Positions 33,047 to 45,700 are shown, counted from the first letter of the stretch. The stretch is DNA of 64,000 nt from Stomoxys calcitrans (GCF_963082655.1 NC_081552.1:97949592-98013591), one strand, 5' to 3'. Notes: generated by a model not told the origin, from the sequence alone. A program made the numbers and translations.

Positions 33047-34314
33047 TTTTTATACCCACCACCGATGGATGGGGGTATATTCATTTTGTCATTCCGTTTG
33101 CAACACATCGAAATATCCATTTCTGACCCTATAAAGTATATATGTTCTTGATCAGCGTAAAAATCTAAGACGATCTAGACATGTCCGTCCGTCTGTCCGT
33201 CTGTCTGTTGAAATCACGCTACAGTCTTCCAAAATAGAGATATTGAGCTGAAACTTTGCACCGATTCTTTTTTTGTCCATAAGCAGGTTAAGTTTGAAGA
33301 TGGACTATATCGGACTATATCTTGATATAGCCCCCATATAGACCGATCCGCCGATTTAGGGTCTTAGGCCAATAAAAGCCACATTTATTATCCGATTTTG
33401 CTGAAATATGGTACAGTGAGTAGTGTTAGGCCCTTCGACGTCCTTCGTCAATTTGGCTTAGATCGGTTCAGATTTGGATATAGCTCCCATATAGACCGAT
33501 CTTCCGATTTAGTATCATAGGCCCATAAAAGCTACATTTATAATCCGATTTTGCTGAAAGTTAGAAAAGTGAGTTGTCTTAAGCACCTACGACATCCTCC
33601 GTCAATATGGCTTAGATCGGTTCAGATTTGGATATAGCTCCCATATAGATCGATCTTCCGATTTAAGGTCATAGGCCAATACAAGCCACATTTATTATCC
33701 GATTTTGCTGCAATTTAGGACAGTATGTTGTCTTAGGCCTCTCGACATCCTCCTTCAATATGGCTCAGATCGCTTCAGATTTGGATATAGCTGCCATATA
33801 GACCGATCCTCCGATTTAGGGTCATAGGCCCATAAAAGCTACATTTTTTATCCGATTTTGCTGAAATTTGGGATAGTATGTTGTCTTAAGCCCTCGACAT
33901 CCTCCGGCAATATGGCTTAGATCGGTTCAGATTTGGATATAGCTGCCATATAGACCGATCCTCCAATTTAGGGTCTTAGGCCCATAAAAGCCACATTTAT
34001 TATCCAATTTTGCGGAAAATTGGGATAGTGAGTTGTGTTATCCCCTTCAACATCCTCCGTCGATTTGGCTCAGATCGGTCCAGATTTGGATATAGCTGCC
34101 ATATAGACCGAATATTTATTGTCCGATGTTGCCGAAATTTGGGACAAAGAGTTAAGTTAAGCCCCTCCACATTTTTCTGCAATTTGGTCTAGATCGATAT
34201 ATATATAGGTATGAGTTTTGCACCCGATTTTGACGAAAGGTGGTTTACATATATATCCGAGGTCGTGGGTATCCAAAGTTCGGCCCGGCCGAAGTTAACA
34301 CCTTTTTATTTGTT
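33047..34314 (+). mobile_element. Family B DINE-1-like element, copy B4 (complete)
   Basis: 5' TTTTTATACCCACCACCG, the TATAAAGTATATATGTTC core, a short GTCC/GTCT microsatellite at about 33184-33210, about six units with GATATAGCTSCCATATAGAC landmarks, and a 3' module GGTATCCAAAGTTCGGCCCG ending CCTTTTTATTTGTT. It is a good reference for complete family B. Confidence 0.85.
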
Positions 34315-34560
34315 TACATGTACATCTTGGCAGTTTTTACAGGTTGACTAGAAAATTTCTTAAAATTTGTCCTTTTAGGCACTAAAATGGATCAGGCTAA
34401 TAGCCTGTTTGTCTATATTGAAAAGAATTTTTCGTGTAATGCAAGAGTTTGCCTAAACGGCAATTCGAACAAAAAGGAAGCAGTTTGATGTGTGGATAGA
34501 TTCGTCAGTGTCAAAAAGTCTTATAACTCGTTGAAAGTAAATACCGAAGTATGCCTATAT
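34315..34560. other. Unassigned sequence
   Basis: No ORF or repeat motif supported. Confidence 0.35.
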
Positions 34561-34907
34561 ACAGCCTCTAGAGGCTCAAGAAGTCAAGACCCAAGATCGG
34601 TTTATATGGCAGCTATATCAAAACATGGACCGATATGGCCCATTTATAATACCAACCGACCTACACTAATAAGAAGTATTTGTGCAAAATTTCAAGCGGC
34701 TAGCTGTACTCCTTCGGAAGTTAGCGTGCTTTCGACAGACAGACGGACGGACGGACGGACAGACGGACGGACATGGCTAGATCGACATAAAATCTCGCAG
34801 AGATCAAGAATATATATACTTTATGGGGTCTCAGACGAATATTTCGAGTAGTTACAAACAGAATGACGAAATTAGTATACCCCCCATCTTATGGTGGAGG
34901 GTATAAT
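34561..34907 (-). mobile_element. Family A 5' part, copy A13 (truncated)
   Basis: Starts abruptly inside the last unit (CCTCTAGAGGCTCAAG), then the ACATGGACCGATATGGCCC unit, GACG microsatellite at about 34736-34771 and an intact 5' end GGTGGAGGGTATAATA. Divergence is low, so the truncation is not due to age alone. Confidence 0.75.
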
Positions 34908-34943
34908 AACTGAACAAATATAAACATATTCATAAATAATATT

Positions 34944-36313
34944 AACAAGTAAAAGCGTGCTAAGTTCGGCCGGGCCGAATCTTATATACCCTCCACCATG
35001 GATCGCATTTGTCGAGTTCTTTTCCCGGCATCTCTTCTTAGGCTAAAAAGGATATAAGAAAAAGAGTTGCTCTGCTATTAAAACGATATCAAGATATGGT
35101 CCGGTTCGGACCACAATTAAATTATATGTTGGAGACCTGTGTAAAATTTCAGCCAATTCGTATAAGAATTGCGCCCATTGGGGCTCACGAAGTAAAATAG
35201 AGAGAACGATTTATATTGGATCTGTATCGGGCTATAGACCGATTCAGACCATAATAAACACGTTCGTTGATGGTCATGAGAGGATCCATCGTACAAAATT
35301 TCAGGCATATCGGATAATAATTGCGACCTCTAGGGGTCAAAAAGTCAAGATCCCAGATCGGTTTATATGGTACCTATATCAGGTTATGAACCGATTTGAA
35401 CCTTATTTGACGCAGTTGTTGAAAATAAAAATAAAATACGTCATGCAAAATTTTAGCCAAATCGGATAGGAATTGCGCCCTCTAGAAGCTCAAGATGTCA
35501 AATCCCCAGATCTGTTTATATGACAGCAATATCAGGTTATGGGCCGATTTCAACCATAATTGGCACAGTTGTTGGATATCATAACGAAATACTTCGTGCA
35601 AAAATTCATTCAAATCGGATAAGAATTGTGCCCTCTAGAGGCTCAAGAAGTCAAGACCCAAGATCGGTTTATATGGCAGCTATATCAGGTTATAAACCGA
35701 TTTGAACTATACTTAGCACAGTTGTTGGATATCATAACAAAACACGTCGTGCAAAATTTAATTTCAATCGGATAAGAATTGCGCTCTCTAGAGGCTCAAG
35801 AAGTCAAGACCCAAGATCGGTTTATATGGCAGCTATATCAGGTTATGGACCGATGTGAACTATACTTGGCACAGTTGTTGGATATCATAACAAAACACGT
35901 CGTGCAAAATTTCATTCCAATCGGATAAGAATTGCGCTCTCTAAAGGCTCAAGAAGTCAAGACCCAAGATCGGTTTATATGGCAGCTATATCAAAACATG
36001 GACCGATATGGCCCATTTACAATACCAACCGACCTACACTAATAGGAAGTATTTGTGCAAAATTTCAAGTGGCTAGTTTTACTCCTTCGGGAGTTAGCGT
36101 GCTTTCGACAGACGGACGGACGGACGGACGGACGGACGGTCGGACAGACGGACGGACGGACGGACAGACGGACGGACATGTCTAGATCGACATAAAATGT
36201 CGCGACGATCAAGAATATATATACTTTATGGGGTCTCAGATGAATATTTCGAGTAGTTACAAACAGAATGACGAAATTAGTATACCCCCCATCTTATGGT
36301 GGAGGGTATAAAA
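34944..36313 (-). mobile_element. Family A DINE-1-like element, copy A14 (complete)
   Basis: AACAAGTAAAAGCGTGC, a perfect GGCCGGGCCGAA palindrome at 34968-34979, ordered end units, about three homogeneous middle units, and a long compound GACG/GACA microsatellite at about 36107-36177. The 5' end is GGTGGAGGGTATAAAAA. It is one of the cleanest copies in the window. Confidence 0.9.
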
Positions 36314-36914
36314 ATAAAATATATGTAAATAATTCAGTTATCATATTATTTACAAATGATTTTTACAACACATCCATACACAAAATAATATAATACACTC
36401 ACAAAAATTTAATACTTAACAATTATGCGGATGTTACTTATTCATCGTTACGAATAGCTGCGAACGAAAAATGAATAAAGTACCTATTACGATCAAAATC
36501 AAATTGGCGAATTCAAAGCATTATATTAATGGAAAGTACATTGAACGACCATTAAATGTGTTATTAGTTTTTCTGAAAAAAATTTTACTTTACCAGTTTC
36601 TCAAAATGTGTCTATTTTTCGCTTTAATAATTCAAACCTCTATATAAAAACGAGATAATACAAATATTAAAGGAAATAGTATAAAACATTTGTCAATCAT
36701 AAAGCAATAAAACCAAGTTGCTTAATACCTATTTGCAACACTGAAATATATTTCCCAAGAACAACATACTGAATGGATGAACCACCTATTATTAGAAATA
36801 ATTATGGTGCAACCAGTGCTGCTATTCAAGAACATTATTTCCTACCAAAATTTAAGAAAAATCTTTCCAAACGCGACCAAAACCTACCAAATGTTTAACT
36901 AGCAAAAAATGTGG
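36314..36914. other. Unassigned AT-rich sequence
   Basis: No supported ORF, RNA or repeat end. Candidate unique intergenic DNA. Confidence 0.45.
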
Positions 36915-37062
36915 ATTTATAGCCGCCACCGAAGAGTTAGCCATTTTGCCATTACATTTGGAACACATAAAATATTACATTTTCAACGCTACAACGCTAG
37001 ATCGTCATTATTCACATAGGATCTAGACATGTCCGTCCGTCTTTTTGTCGAAATTCTGATAG
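36915..37062 (+). repeat. Old family B 5' remnant
   Basis: GCCGCCACCGAAGAGTTAGC, TTGCCATTACATTTGGAACA, GATCTAGACATGTCCGTCCG and TGTCGAAATTCTGATAGC correspond to the B 5' module with heavy substitution. No array follows. Family C starts instead. Confidence 0.5.
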
Positions 37063-37380
37063 CAAAACACCTCATTCTGATATCAGATTCGTATTCTACT
37101 CGCAAATACCTTTCATTTAAGTTCCATATTGCCATGGTCAGTAAATATGTCCGATTTAGGGGTGTTTTGGGGCTTGGGTGGTCACCCTAACACTTGGTCC
37201 GACAATTGGATATCAGATACATTTTCTCATCCTTAATACCTTTCATTTGAGTCCCATATTGTCGTGATTGGTGTAAATATATGTTTGGTAGGTTTCAGGG
37301 TGGGGCGGCCCCCCTAGGTACACCATCCGAAATTTGGATACCAAATTTTTATTTTTGGGTACTATATGACAGCACACAAA
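37063..37380 (-). mobile_element. Family C fragment C6a, head-to-head with C6b
   Basis: Minus-oriented C with a CATTTGAGTCCCATATTG unit and GGTGGGGCGGCCCCCCTAGG, continuing through CCAAATTTTTATTTTTGGG, the site that is interrupted by A5 and B9 elsewhere, to GACAGCACACAAAATC. Confidence 0.65.
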
Positions 37381-38180
37381 ATCTGAAGGACCACCCCAAT
37401 CCTCAAAACACCCCTAAATCGGGCATATTTACCGACCATGTCAATGTGGAACTTAAATGAAAGGTATTGGGGGTAGATCGAGAATTGGCACCCACTTTCG
37501 GGACCTATTTTCTGGGGGTCTACCCCTTTCCCAAAATACCCCACAAACAGCAATTTTTTTACTGACCATCGCAATATGGGGCTCAAATAAAGGTATTTGG
37601 GAGTAGAATACGAATTTGGTATCCAAATGTAAGACCATGTATTTAGGGCATCACCCCTTCCCCAAAACACCCCCCAAAGTGTAAAAAATTTTTCGACCAT
37701 GCCAATATGTGACATTTAAGATTAGAAAACGAATTTGATAACCTATTTTGGGGCCATGTGTTTGGAGGACGCCTCATCGTGTAAACTCCCCTAAACCAAT
37801 AGCAATATGGGGTTTAAATAAATGGTATTTGAGAAAAGAGCACGATGCTGATATTTTTTCAGGGCCAAGTGTTTGGGGGACCACCTCACCCCCAAAAACA
37901 TTCCTAAATCAGATATCATGAGAGTAGCGGGCTGAAATAAAGTATTTTAAGAAGGGAGTACACCTTACATCCAAACTTAAATTCGTAGACCAATAAAGAT
38001 CATATGGTATTCAGATAAAGACACTTATATTGTTAAACCGTTAGGCAAGCGGTATACTATTTGCGTAGCATGGTATTTCACTAAAAGCTCTTTAATTGTC
38101 GAAAATAAATATTCCAAGGAAAATGTTGTTCCATATATAGAGTAAAAGAAGGCGCAGCGGAGCTGGCCCGGGTCAGCTAG
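37381..38180 (+). mobile_element. Family C fragment C6b with intact Helitron-type 3' end
   Basis: Plus-oriented C joined to C6a in opposite orientation at about 37380. It contains CCCCTAAATCGGGCATATTT units, then the subterminal block (GTCGAAAATAAATATTCCAA) and the terminus GGCCCGGGTCAGCTAG at 38165-38180 followed by T. This terminus is the best-preserved C 3' end in the window. Confidence 0.7.
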
Positions 38181-38630
38181 TATTAGTATAAATAACGTAA
38201 CAAAATCCATTCTTGGTGGGAGTTACAAAAGATTTTATATCAATAAAATAATTGTTTTAATACAAAATGAGATTTTGGTATATTTATTTAAATTAAAAAC
38301 AATTTCGGTGCTAGAAAATGGTATTAAATATGCAAACCGTTCTAACGATCTGTAAATCTACCAACTATTTCTGATAGGAAGAAGTCTATGCCGAGTATCC
38401 TTCATAACCTAGAAATCTGGATTTACATTCTGACACCGATAGTTTAGAACCAACTTTGGCGGCTTTTGTGCTCGACTTGGAGACTTTTGATAAGAAGTCA
38501 TATAGATTTGAAGGATGTGAGAAACGGGGCCTTAAAAACGAGATAAAAACCGACCCCATTGACTTAATTTTAAAAATGTAAGTATGTTAAATTTTTCGTT
38601 CAAAAAAAAAATTATAATTTTGTTTTGTTC
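38181..38630. other. Unassigned AT-rich sequence
   Basis: No supported gene or repeat. Confidence 0.4.
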
Positions 38631-38672
38631 AGCGTCATGGCGGACATGCCAACCTCAGCGCACGGTGGCCTA
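38631..38672 (-). repeat. SINE head fragment
   Basis: CAGCGTCATGGCGGACATGC and CACGGTGGC match the tRNA-like head of the SINE at 13954 (there CAGCTTCATAGGCGGACATG and TACGGTGGC). Only the A-box half is present. Confidence 0.55.
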
Positions 38673-38861
38673 AGAAATAATTAAAATATGAAAATGTTGC
38701 AACCACCCACTAACTCGCAACAGCTAGAGGGAGGTAGACCACAAGAAAATTGTTGATAATACGGCCTTATAGATTTAAACCGGCAATGCATATATGGGTA
38801 TGAGATGATTTTTTAAGAGCTATGGGAAGAGAATTGAATCTGGCTTGTCCGTATAGACAAA

Positions 38862-38955
38862 AAGTAGACTAAAGGCGTTAAATCGCACGATCTAGGCGGT
38901 CAATTGAACGGTCCCGAACGTGAAATAAATTGTTCACAGAACTCGCCTCTCATTT
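38862..38955 (-). pseudogene. DD41D-type transposase fragment
   Basis: The minus strand reads MRGEFCEQFISRSGPFN, stop, PPRSCDLTPL, the same block as at 13110-13200 (LLRDEFGEHFISRSGPINWP). The CDLTPL part precedes the third catalytic residue in this family. Only about 30 codons survive. Confidence 0.65.
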
Positions 38956-38999
38956 AAAAAAAAAAAGTTTCATATCATTTCGCATACCCACAGAAAAAA

Positions 39000-39360
39000 A
39001 ATTTTGTGACATTTTGAGAAGATCGACTAATAAATGAGCGTGCAAAGACCTAACAGGAAAAAAACCAAGCGAAGCATATATATGGGAGCTTTATCTAAAT
39101 TTGAAACGTTGTTTATGAAATTCACCTGTAATGTCGAGAATTTTGCTTGTGCCGCAGTTTGTACGTTTAACAAATGACCACATTATTGCAAAATCGATAA
39201 TAATCGGGTAAACCTATGTATGGGAGCTTTATCTAAATCCGAACCGTTTTCTTCCAATTTCAATATTGTTCGTATCTAGGACGAAAAGGTCCTATGTGCC
39301 AAATTTTTTATATATCAGATCAAAAATGAGACCTGTACTTTAACATTTACATTCTAATTT
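39000..39360 (-). repeat. Diverged short tandem array related to DINE-type units
   Basis: TGGGAGCTTTATCTAAAT occurs at about 39083 and 39221, 138 bp apart, with ATAATAAATGAG-like and GTGCCAAATTTT motifs as in the DINE-type units. No element ends are visible. It resembles the A and B framework but is far more diverged. Confidence 0.45.
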
Positions 39361-39449
39361 TTTTCTGCCAGAAATCTGTTTTTTTTGGCTAAGTTTACGA
39401 CGTATGTATTATGCGTCGCAAATGTATGTCATATAAGTTAGTTTGAAAA

Positions 39450-39660
39450 GAAGGTGAGGACATTAAACCGCCCCATGCCACTATGGGCATACACCTAACC
39501 CAGTAATCGGATTGTTGTGCGTACTAAATACAATAAAAGTAACTTCGAAAAAGAAAATCTAAGTTAGGAATTCCGTGTTACTTACAAAATCATTAACTGT
39601 TTTCCATGCCACACCCTTAAGTTAGTTCATATCTTCATTGTGTCCCTATCTATCAATCTA
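39450..39660 (-). other. Probable 3' UTR of the non-LTR retrotransposon
   Basis: On the minus strand it follows the ORF2 C-terminus directly. I see no poly-A or CCTAA tail, so the exact 3' terminus is uncertain. Confidence 0.4.
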
Positions 39661-39800
39661 TGCTGATATCTGTTAGACGCGAAAGACGAGCAATGACATA
39701 GGAAATGCTCCAACGCCTCATCATCTTCCCCGTATGTCCTACACATGCTATCGCTTGTGGTCCGTTATGATACCGAAAGCTATTCTGACCTCTTTCTTAC
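39661..39800 (-). pseudogene. ORF2 C-terminal Cys/His segment
   Basis: The minus strand reads CRTYGEDDEALEHFLCHCSSF and then ASNRYQ, the cysteine/histidine tail found at the end of I/Loa-type ORF2 proteins. It is related in layout to EREETLEHLLCVCSAL at 1080-1130 but is a distinct element. Confidence 0.65.
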
Positions 39801-40012
39801 TTTCTTTCAGTACTAGCCTCGTCTTCTCACGATCTGGACCTCCCCAAAGGATTTTCGCCGTCCTACTGACCGTTTCGCTGTTCTATAGGGTTACATGAGC
39901 ACTCGCCGCCCACGCCCTTAACTCGGACTGCGTTGAACCGAAAGGCTTCGGGTTAACCAAGAATGACGACATTCCAAGACTATTTGTGACTTTCCGTCCT
40001 TGCTGTTATGGC

Positions 40013-40273
40013 TCATTTATTGTCCGTAGAGATGTTCATACTCGACGTCCTAGTGTTAACACAGCACCAACTCATGCATTCCGTGATCGCTCGGATCTCT
40101 GCCTGCAGGACCGTATTATGGTCAGGCAATCTTAAACAGATCTCAGTCCCTCGGTTTTCAATGTAGACTCCCACGCTCACTCTGTCCTCTAGCTTTGATC
40201 CATCCATGTAACATGATCTCCCAGATGGCAATACTAGGATTTCGTCAATACAAGACTGAGCCGCTGGCAGCAA
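40013..40273 (-). pseudogene. Non-LTR retrotransposon RNase H domain
   Basis: The frame reads SCYMDGSKLEDRVSVGVYIE, ICLRLPDHNTVLQAEIRAI and MNISTDNK. It contains the RNase H residues D (MDGS), E (QAEI) and D (TDNK) in order. The domain degrades RNA in RNA-DNA hybrids during retrotransposition. It lies downstream of RT in the same orientation, as in I/Loa-group ORF2. No stop lies within this piece, but it is out of frame with the RT pieces. Confidence 0.8.
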
Positions 40274-40411
40274 TGCCTCGCTGTCAACCTAAAGTTTCGT
40301 CTCAGGTATCCGATCGAAAACCTCTTCCATTTCTCCCAGGTTTACCATCGTCGCCTTCATTATACCGCGATGGTATTAGCTGCTCCTATCCTCAATCCAT
40401 TCTCCCATAGC

Positions 40412-41170
40412 CTAAAGTCTCATAGCCGCAGTTGCTGCCTCACACTGTTTCTCCATCGCAGTCCACCAAACTACTGGGGCGTAAGTAAGTGTTGGTCTTA
40501 CCACGATCCTGTAAAGCCAGTTGACTATCCTTGGATTCAGGCACCATTTCGAGACTACGGCCCGTCTACATAGTGCCGAACATCTGTGAGCCTTCTCAGT
40601 ACGCTCCTGAAAGTGACACTTCCTGTCCAAGATCACACCTAAGTATTTGACCTTGTCATATATCGAAATAGGAAACGTGGTGTGTCAAATTGGCCCATCT
40701 TCGTCTTCCTAGTGAAGAGGCATATTTCAGTCTTCTCTGGGTTAACATTGACACCCTTGGATCTAGCCCAGTCATATGCCATATGTAAGACCCTTTCGGC
40801 CCTTCTGCATAACTGGTTCAGATAAAATGTCCCCTGTGGCGTGCCTTGTGCCACTTTCTCCCTTATATTTATGTCATAGGACACATAATTTATCTAACTT
40901 ATGGCATATACATATGGTTTACCCAGTCTCTAAGGACCGGGTCCCGATACTGGTATAAGATTGGATCAGTGTATCGTTGTTAAAAGCCCCCTCGGTGTCA
41001 ATGCATACCGCCAGTGTGTACGTTTTGGCATCGAAGAATTCTTCCATTTTATGCACAACCTCGTGCAGGGAAGTCCCCATAGACCTTCCCATAAAATAGG
41101 CATGCTGTTTGTATTTGAGCAGTTCACTGGATGGCCTACTCTTTATCATGGTGTCCACAATACTTTCCAT
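40412..41170 (-). pseudogene. Non-LTR reverse transcriptase, broken, active-site block lost
   Basis: Pieces in order on the minus strand: MESIVDTMIKSRPSSELL, QHAYFMGRSMGTSLHEVV, KTYTLAVCIDTEGAFNN (RT motif A, with the first catalytic Asp), VAQGTPQG (motif B) near 40840, then directly AERVLHMAYDWARSKGVNVN with PEKTEICLFTRKTK, ERTEKAHRCSALCRRAV and NWLYRIVVRPTLTYAPVVWW (thumb). The segment with the YADD box, normally between motif B and AERVL, is deleted. Frame changes at about 40887 and 40637 add to the damage, so no active enzyme is possible. Confidence 0.85.
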
Positions 41171-41760
41171 GCTTTTGAGTAGAATGGAGGTAAGGTTAGA
41201 AGCTCCTAAAGGATTCCTTCACAATAAATTCTGTAATGATAAGCCTACGATCAACATCATTAGTCAAAGATTCCGGTGTCTCCATGAGTCCCGTCGTATC
41301 CTGTGGAAAATGGCTTTCATAAAGAGCCTCAACATGTCCTCCGTTGTCTGTGCTCTCACTCCCATGTCGTCTACTAACGTTTCAGTTTGGACATGGTTTT
41401 TTGAGAGTAACTTTTTTTCATCTCGGAGGCGTCGTTAACGCTATCAACCTGTTCGTAGAAAAGCTGCTAGGAGGCAACTTTTTGCCGCTCTGGTAATTTT
41501 ATTGTATTCCTTGGGCCGTGTCTAATACACATCCCAATATACTTCAGATTTTTGGCGACGTGCTCCTCAGAAAGTCTGCGGAACTCTATCCCAATGTTGC
41601 AAATTTCCCCGATCATCAAGGGTTTTTCTTGGGCTGATTTTCTTTCCCGAAGAGGACAACTATCTTCGAAAGGCGCCACCTGTGCAGTCGTGATCCTGTT
41701 GACATTATCGTCATTGTCTTCTATGCTTGGATAACCTAAATTATCTTGCCCGAGTCTTCT
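41171..41760 (-). pseudogene. Probable N-terminal ORF2 part of the same retrotransposon
   Basis: Open minus-strand stretch at 41467-41679 (PLRERKSAQEKPLMIGEI, RRLSEEHVAKNLKYIGMC) is collinear with the RT downstream. I do not recognise a domain in it. Assignment rests on position, strand and absence of a repeat boundary. Confidence 0.4.
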
Positions 41761-41792
41761 TCTGTGTAGTCTTCCGAATTTTGTCCAGTTGC

Positions 41793-42300
41793 CCTAAGCA
41801 CTTGAAATTTTGTACAAACATTTCTTTTTAGTGTAGGTCGGTTGTGATCGTAAGTAGGTCCATGTTTTGATATAGCTTCCACATAAACCGATCTCCCTAT
41901 TTCACTTCTTGAGTTTATAGAGAGGCGAAATTTTTATCAAAGTTGCCTGAAATTTTGCACGTTGCATTTTGTTATGGCTGTAACAAATATGGTTTAAATC
42001 GGTCTTTAACTTGATATGCCCGATTTGATTGATAATTTGTATGTGGGGGTTTGGTATGACTTCTAATAACTGTGCTGAGTACGGTTTAAATCGGTCCATA
42101 ACCTGCCACATAAACTGATCTCCCCATATGACTTCTGCATCTGAAGGGTGCAATTCTTATCCAAAATGTCGCACGTAGAGTTTTGTTTTGACTTTCAATA
42201 ATTGTGCTAAGTATGGTCTAAATCGGTTCATAGCCCCATATAGCTGCCTCATAAACCAATGTACCCATTGACTTCTTAAGCTTCTGTTGGGCGCAATTAT
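41793..42300 (+). mobile_element. Family A middle fragment, copy A15 (old)
   Basis: Starts in the unit after the microsatellite (GCACTTGAAATTTTGTACAA), continues through about three diverged units and stops at the family C junction. One unit has an internal deletion (ACCTGCCACATAAACTGATC). Both ends are missing. Confidence 0.65.
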
Positions 42301-42731
42301 TTCTATAACTCCGAAAACCCCCAAAACTGACATATGGGTATACCGGGACAATATGTGTCTTAAGTGAAATATCCAATAAAGTAGAGTATAAATAAGAGGG
42401 ACAAAGTGACTGATGTCCTCCAAATATCCCTCTTGCCGGGGAGTTTAATGGGAAGTAGGAGTTTAATGCAAAGACTTTGGGAGTAATGTACGAATTGGTT
42501 ATCCGAGTTTGATCTTACGCCCGCCACACAACTCCTCTAAAAGAATTGCAGGCCGACCAGAACAATATGGGCCTAAAATTAAGGGACGTTGATAGTGGAG
42601 TACGTAAAAATTATGGGGCTTAGAAAATTTTGTATGGAATATACAAAATGTACGACTATTTGAATTTTATGACATTTAATTAAAAATTCAGCTTAAAGGA
42701 GACAACTTAGGGTGCACCGGAGCACAATTAG
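42301..42731 (+). mobile_element. Old family C fragment, copy C7
   Basis: Contains AACTGACATATGGG, CCGGGACAATATGTGTC and AACAATATGGGCCTAAAATT. It ends GGTGCACCGGAGCACAATTAG, a mutated version of the C terminus. The next bases (TCTTCTTATATATA) look like the start of C8. Confidence 0.45.
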
Positions 42732-45700
42732 TCTTCTTATATATAACAAGTAAAAAGGCGTTAAGTTCGGCCGGACCGAACTTTGGATACCCACCACCTC
42801 GGGTATATATGTAAACCACCTTTCATCAAAATTCGGTGAAAAATTCATACCTTATACTCATATACCTCATACCGATCTGAACTATATACGACACGGATGT
42901 CGAAAAGCCGAACATAAGTCACTGTGTCAAATTTCAGTGAAATCGGATTATAAGTGCGCCTTTTATGGGGCCAAGACTTCAAATCGAGATATCGGTCTAC
43001 ATGGCAGCTATATCCAAATCTGGACCGATTTGGGCCAAGTTGCATAAACATGTCGAAGAGCCTAACACTAAGCACTGTCCCAAATTTCGGCGAAATCGGA
43101 CAATAAATGCCTCTTTTATGGGCCCTAAACCTTAAATCCAGAGATCGGTCTATATGGCAGCTATATTCAAATCTGGACCGATCTGGGCAAAATTGTAGAA
43201 GGATGTCGAAGAGCCTAACCAAACTCACTGTCTCAAATTTCAGTGACATCGGACAATAAATGCGTCTTTTATGGCCCCAAAACCTAAAACCTAGATATCG
43301 GTCTATATGGCAGCTATATCCAAATCTGGACCGATCTGTGCGATATTGCAGAAGTATGTCAAGGGGCTTAACTTCTGTTCCAAATTTCGGGGACATCGGG
43401 CAATAAATGAGCATTTTATGGGCCCAAAACCATAAATCAAGAAATCGGTCTATATGGCAGCTATATCCAAATTTGAACCGATCTGGACCAAATTGAAGAA
43501 ATATGTCAAAGGGCCTAACACATCTCATTGTCCCAAATTTCAGCAAAGTCGGATAATGAATGTGGCTATTATGGACCTTACACCATAAATCGGAGGATCG
43601 ATCTATATGGCAGCTATATCCAAATCTGGACCGATCTGAGCCAAATTAACGAAGGATGTCGATGGGCCTTACACAATTCACTGCCCCGAATTTCATCAAA
43701 ATCGAATAATAAATGTGGCTTTTGTGGGCCTAAGACCCTAAATCGGAGGATCGATCTATATGGCAGCTATATCCAAATCTGAACCGATCTGGACCAAATT
43801 AACGAAGGAAGTCAAAGGGCCTAACACAACTCACTGTCCCAAATTTCAGCGAAATCGGACCATAAATGTGGCTTTAATGGGCCTTAGACCCTAAATCGGC
43901 GGATTGATCTATATGGCAGCTATATCCAAATCTGGACCGATCAGAGCCAAATTGACAAAGGATGTCGAAGGGCCTAACACAACTCACTGTCCCAAATTTC
44001 AGCGAAATCGGACCATAAATGTGGCTTTTATGGGCCTTAGACCCTAAATCGGAGGATCGGTCTATATGGCAGCTATATCCAAATCTGAACCGATCTGAGC
44101 CAAATTGACAAGGGATGTCGAAGGGCCTAACGGAAATCACTGTCCCAAATTTCAACAAAATCGGATAATAAATGTGGCTTTTATGGGCCTAAGACCCTAA
44201 ATCGGCGGATCGGTCTATATGGGGGCTATATCAAGATATAGTCCGATATAGCCCATCTTCGAACTTAACCTGCTTATGGACAAAAAAAGAATTTGTGCAA
44301 AATTTCAGCTCAATATCTCTATTTTTAAAGACTGTAGCGTGATTTCAACAGACAGACGGACAGACGGACGGACATGGCTAGATCGTCTTAGATTTTTACG
44401 CTGATCAAGAATATATATACTTTATAGGGTCGGAAATGGATATTTCGATGTGTTGCAAACGGAATGACAAAATGAATATACCCCCATCCGTCGGTGGTGG
44501 GTATAAAAATCAATTTGTGCTTGTTTGTAGGTTTGTTTGTTTGTATGTTTGTGTGTGTTTCTAATAGACTTAGAAACGGCTGAACCGATTTCCTTGAAAT
44601 TTTCACAGATGGTGCATGATGATCCCGTGGTGAAAATAGGTTACTAAATTTTTTTAAATCTGAAGGGGGGGGGCGGACCCTCCCTCTTACCCTAATTTTC
44701 AGAAACGCCAGATCTATGAGATGGGTGGTGCGAAATTTTGTGTGCTGTCATATAGTACCCTAAAAATAAAAACTTTGTATCCAAATTTTGGATGGGGTAC
44801 CTAGGGGGACTGCCCCAACTTAAAACTTACCAAACATATATTTAGACTAATCACGACAATAAAGGACTAAAATGAAAGGTATTTAGGATAAGTAAACGTA
44901 TCTGACATCCAATTGTCGGACCAAGTGCTAGGGGGACCACCCCAAGCCACAAAACACCTCCTAAATCGGACATATTTACCGACCATGGCAATATGGGACT
45001 CAAATGAAAGGTATTTGCCAGTAGAAAACGAATCTGATATCCAAGTGTGGGACCACGTTTCTGGGGTCCACCCCTTCCCCAAACAGGATTTATTTACTGA
45101 CCATGGGAATATGGGGCTTAAACATTAGGTATTTGAATGCAGAATACGAATCTGATCCCCCAGAGGGGACAAATTTACGACCATAGCAATATGGGGCTCA
45201 CGTAAAGGTCTTTGGGAGTAAAACACGAATTTGATATCAATATTCGGGAAAAGTGTCTATGGGGCCATGCCACCCCCACAACACCACCCAAATAGTAAGT
45301 ATTTTCTGACTATTGCCATATGAGACTCAAATAAGAGGGTTTTTAGAGTAGAACACGAATCCGATATATATTTTTAAGGCCAACTCACTGAGTGGCCGCC
45401 CCATCCCCAAAAACACCACAAGCCGGTCATGTTTGCCGACTTTGGAAATATGGGCCTCAAATGAAAGACATTTTGGAGTAGACCACGTATCTGATATAAA
45501 CATTAGGGACCAACTATCTACAGGATGTCCCACCACCATAAAAACCCCCAAATAGGACGTATTTGCTCACCAACACAATTTGGGTCTTAAAGAGAGTGGA
45601 ACTAAATATTCATAATTTTTAGGGCCAATACCCCAAACCGGACATATTTGCTGACGCAGTTTAAATGAGATTAGAAAACGAATTTGATATCCAATTTTGA

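Noticed and set aside
42845..43546. 233-codon open frame and similar 100-160-codon frames with 51-residue periodicity in many A and B copies
   Set aside because: They only reflect the 153-bp (3 x 51) repeat length, which keeps a stop-free frame open across units. Frames are open on either strand, starts vary, and copies contain frameshifts. No domain or codon-selection sign is visible.
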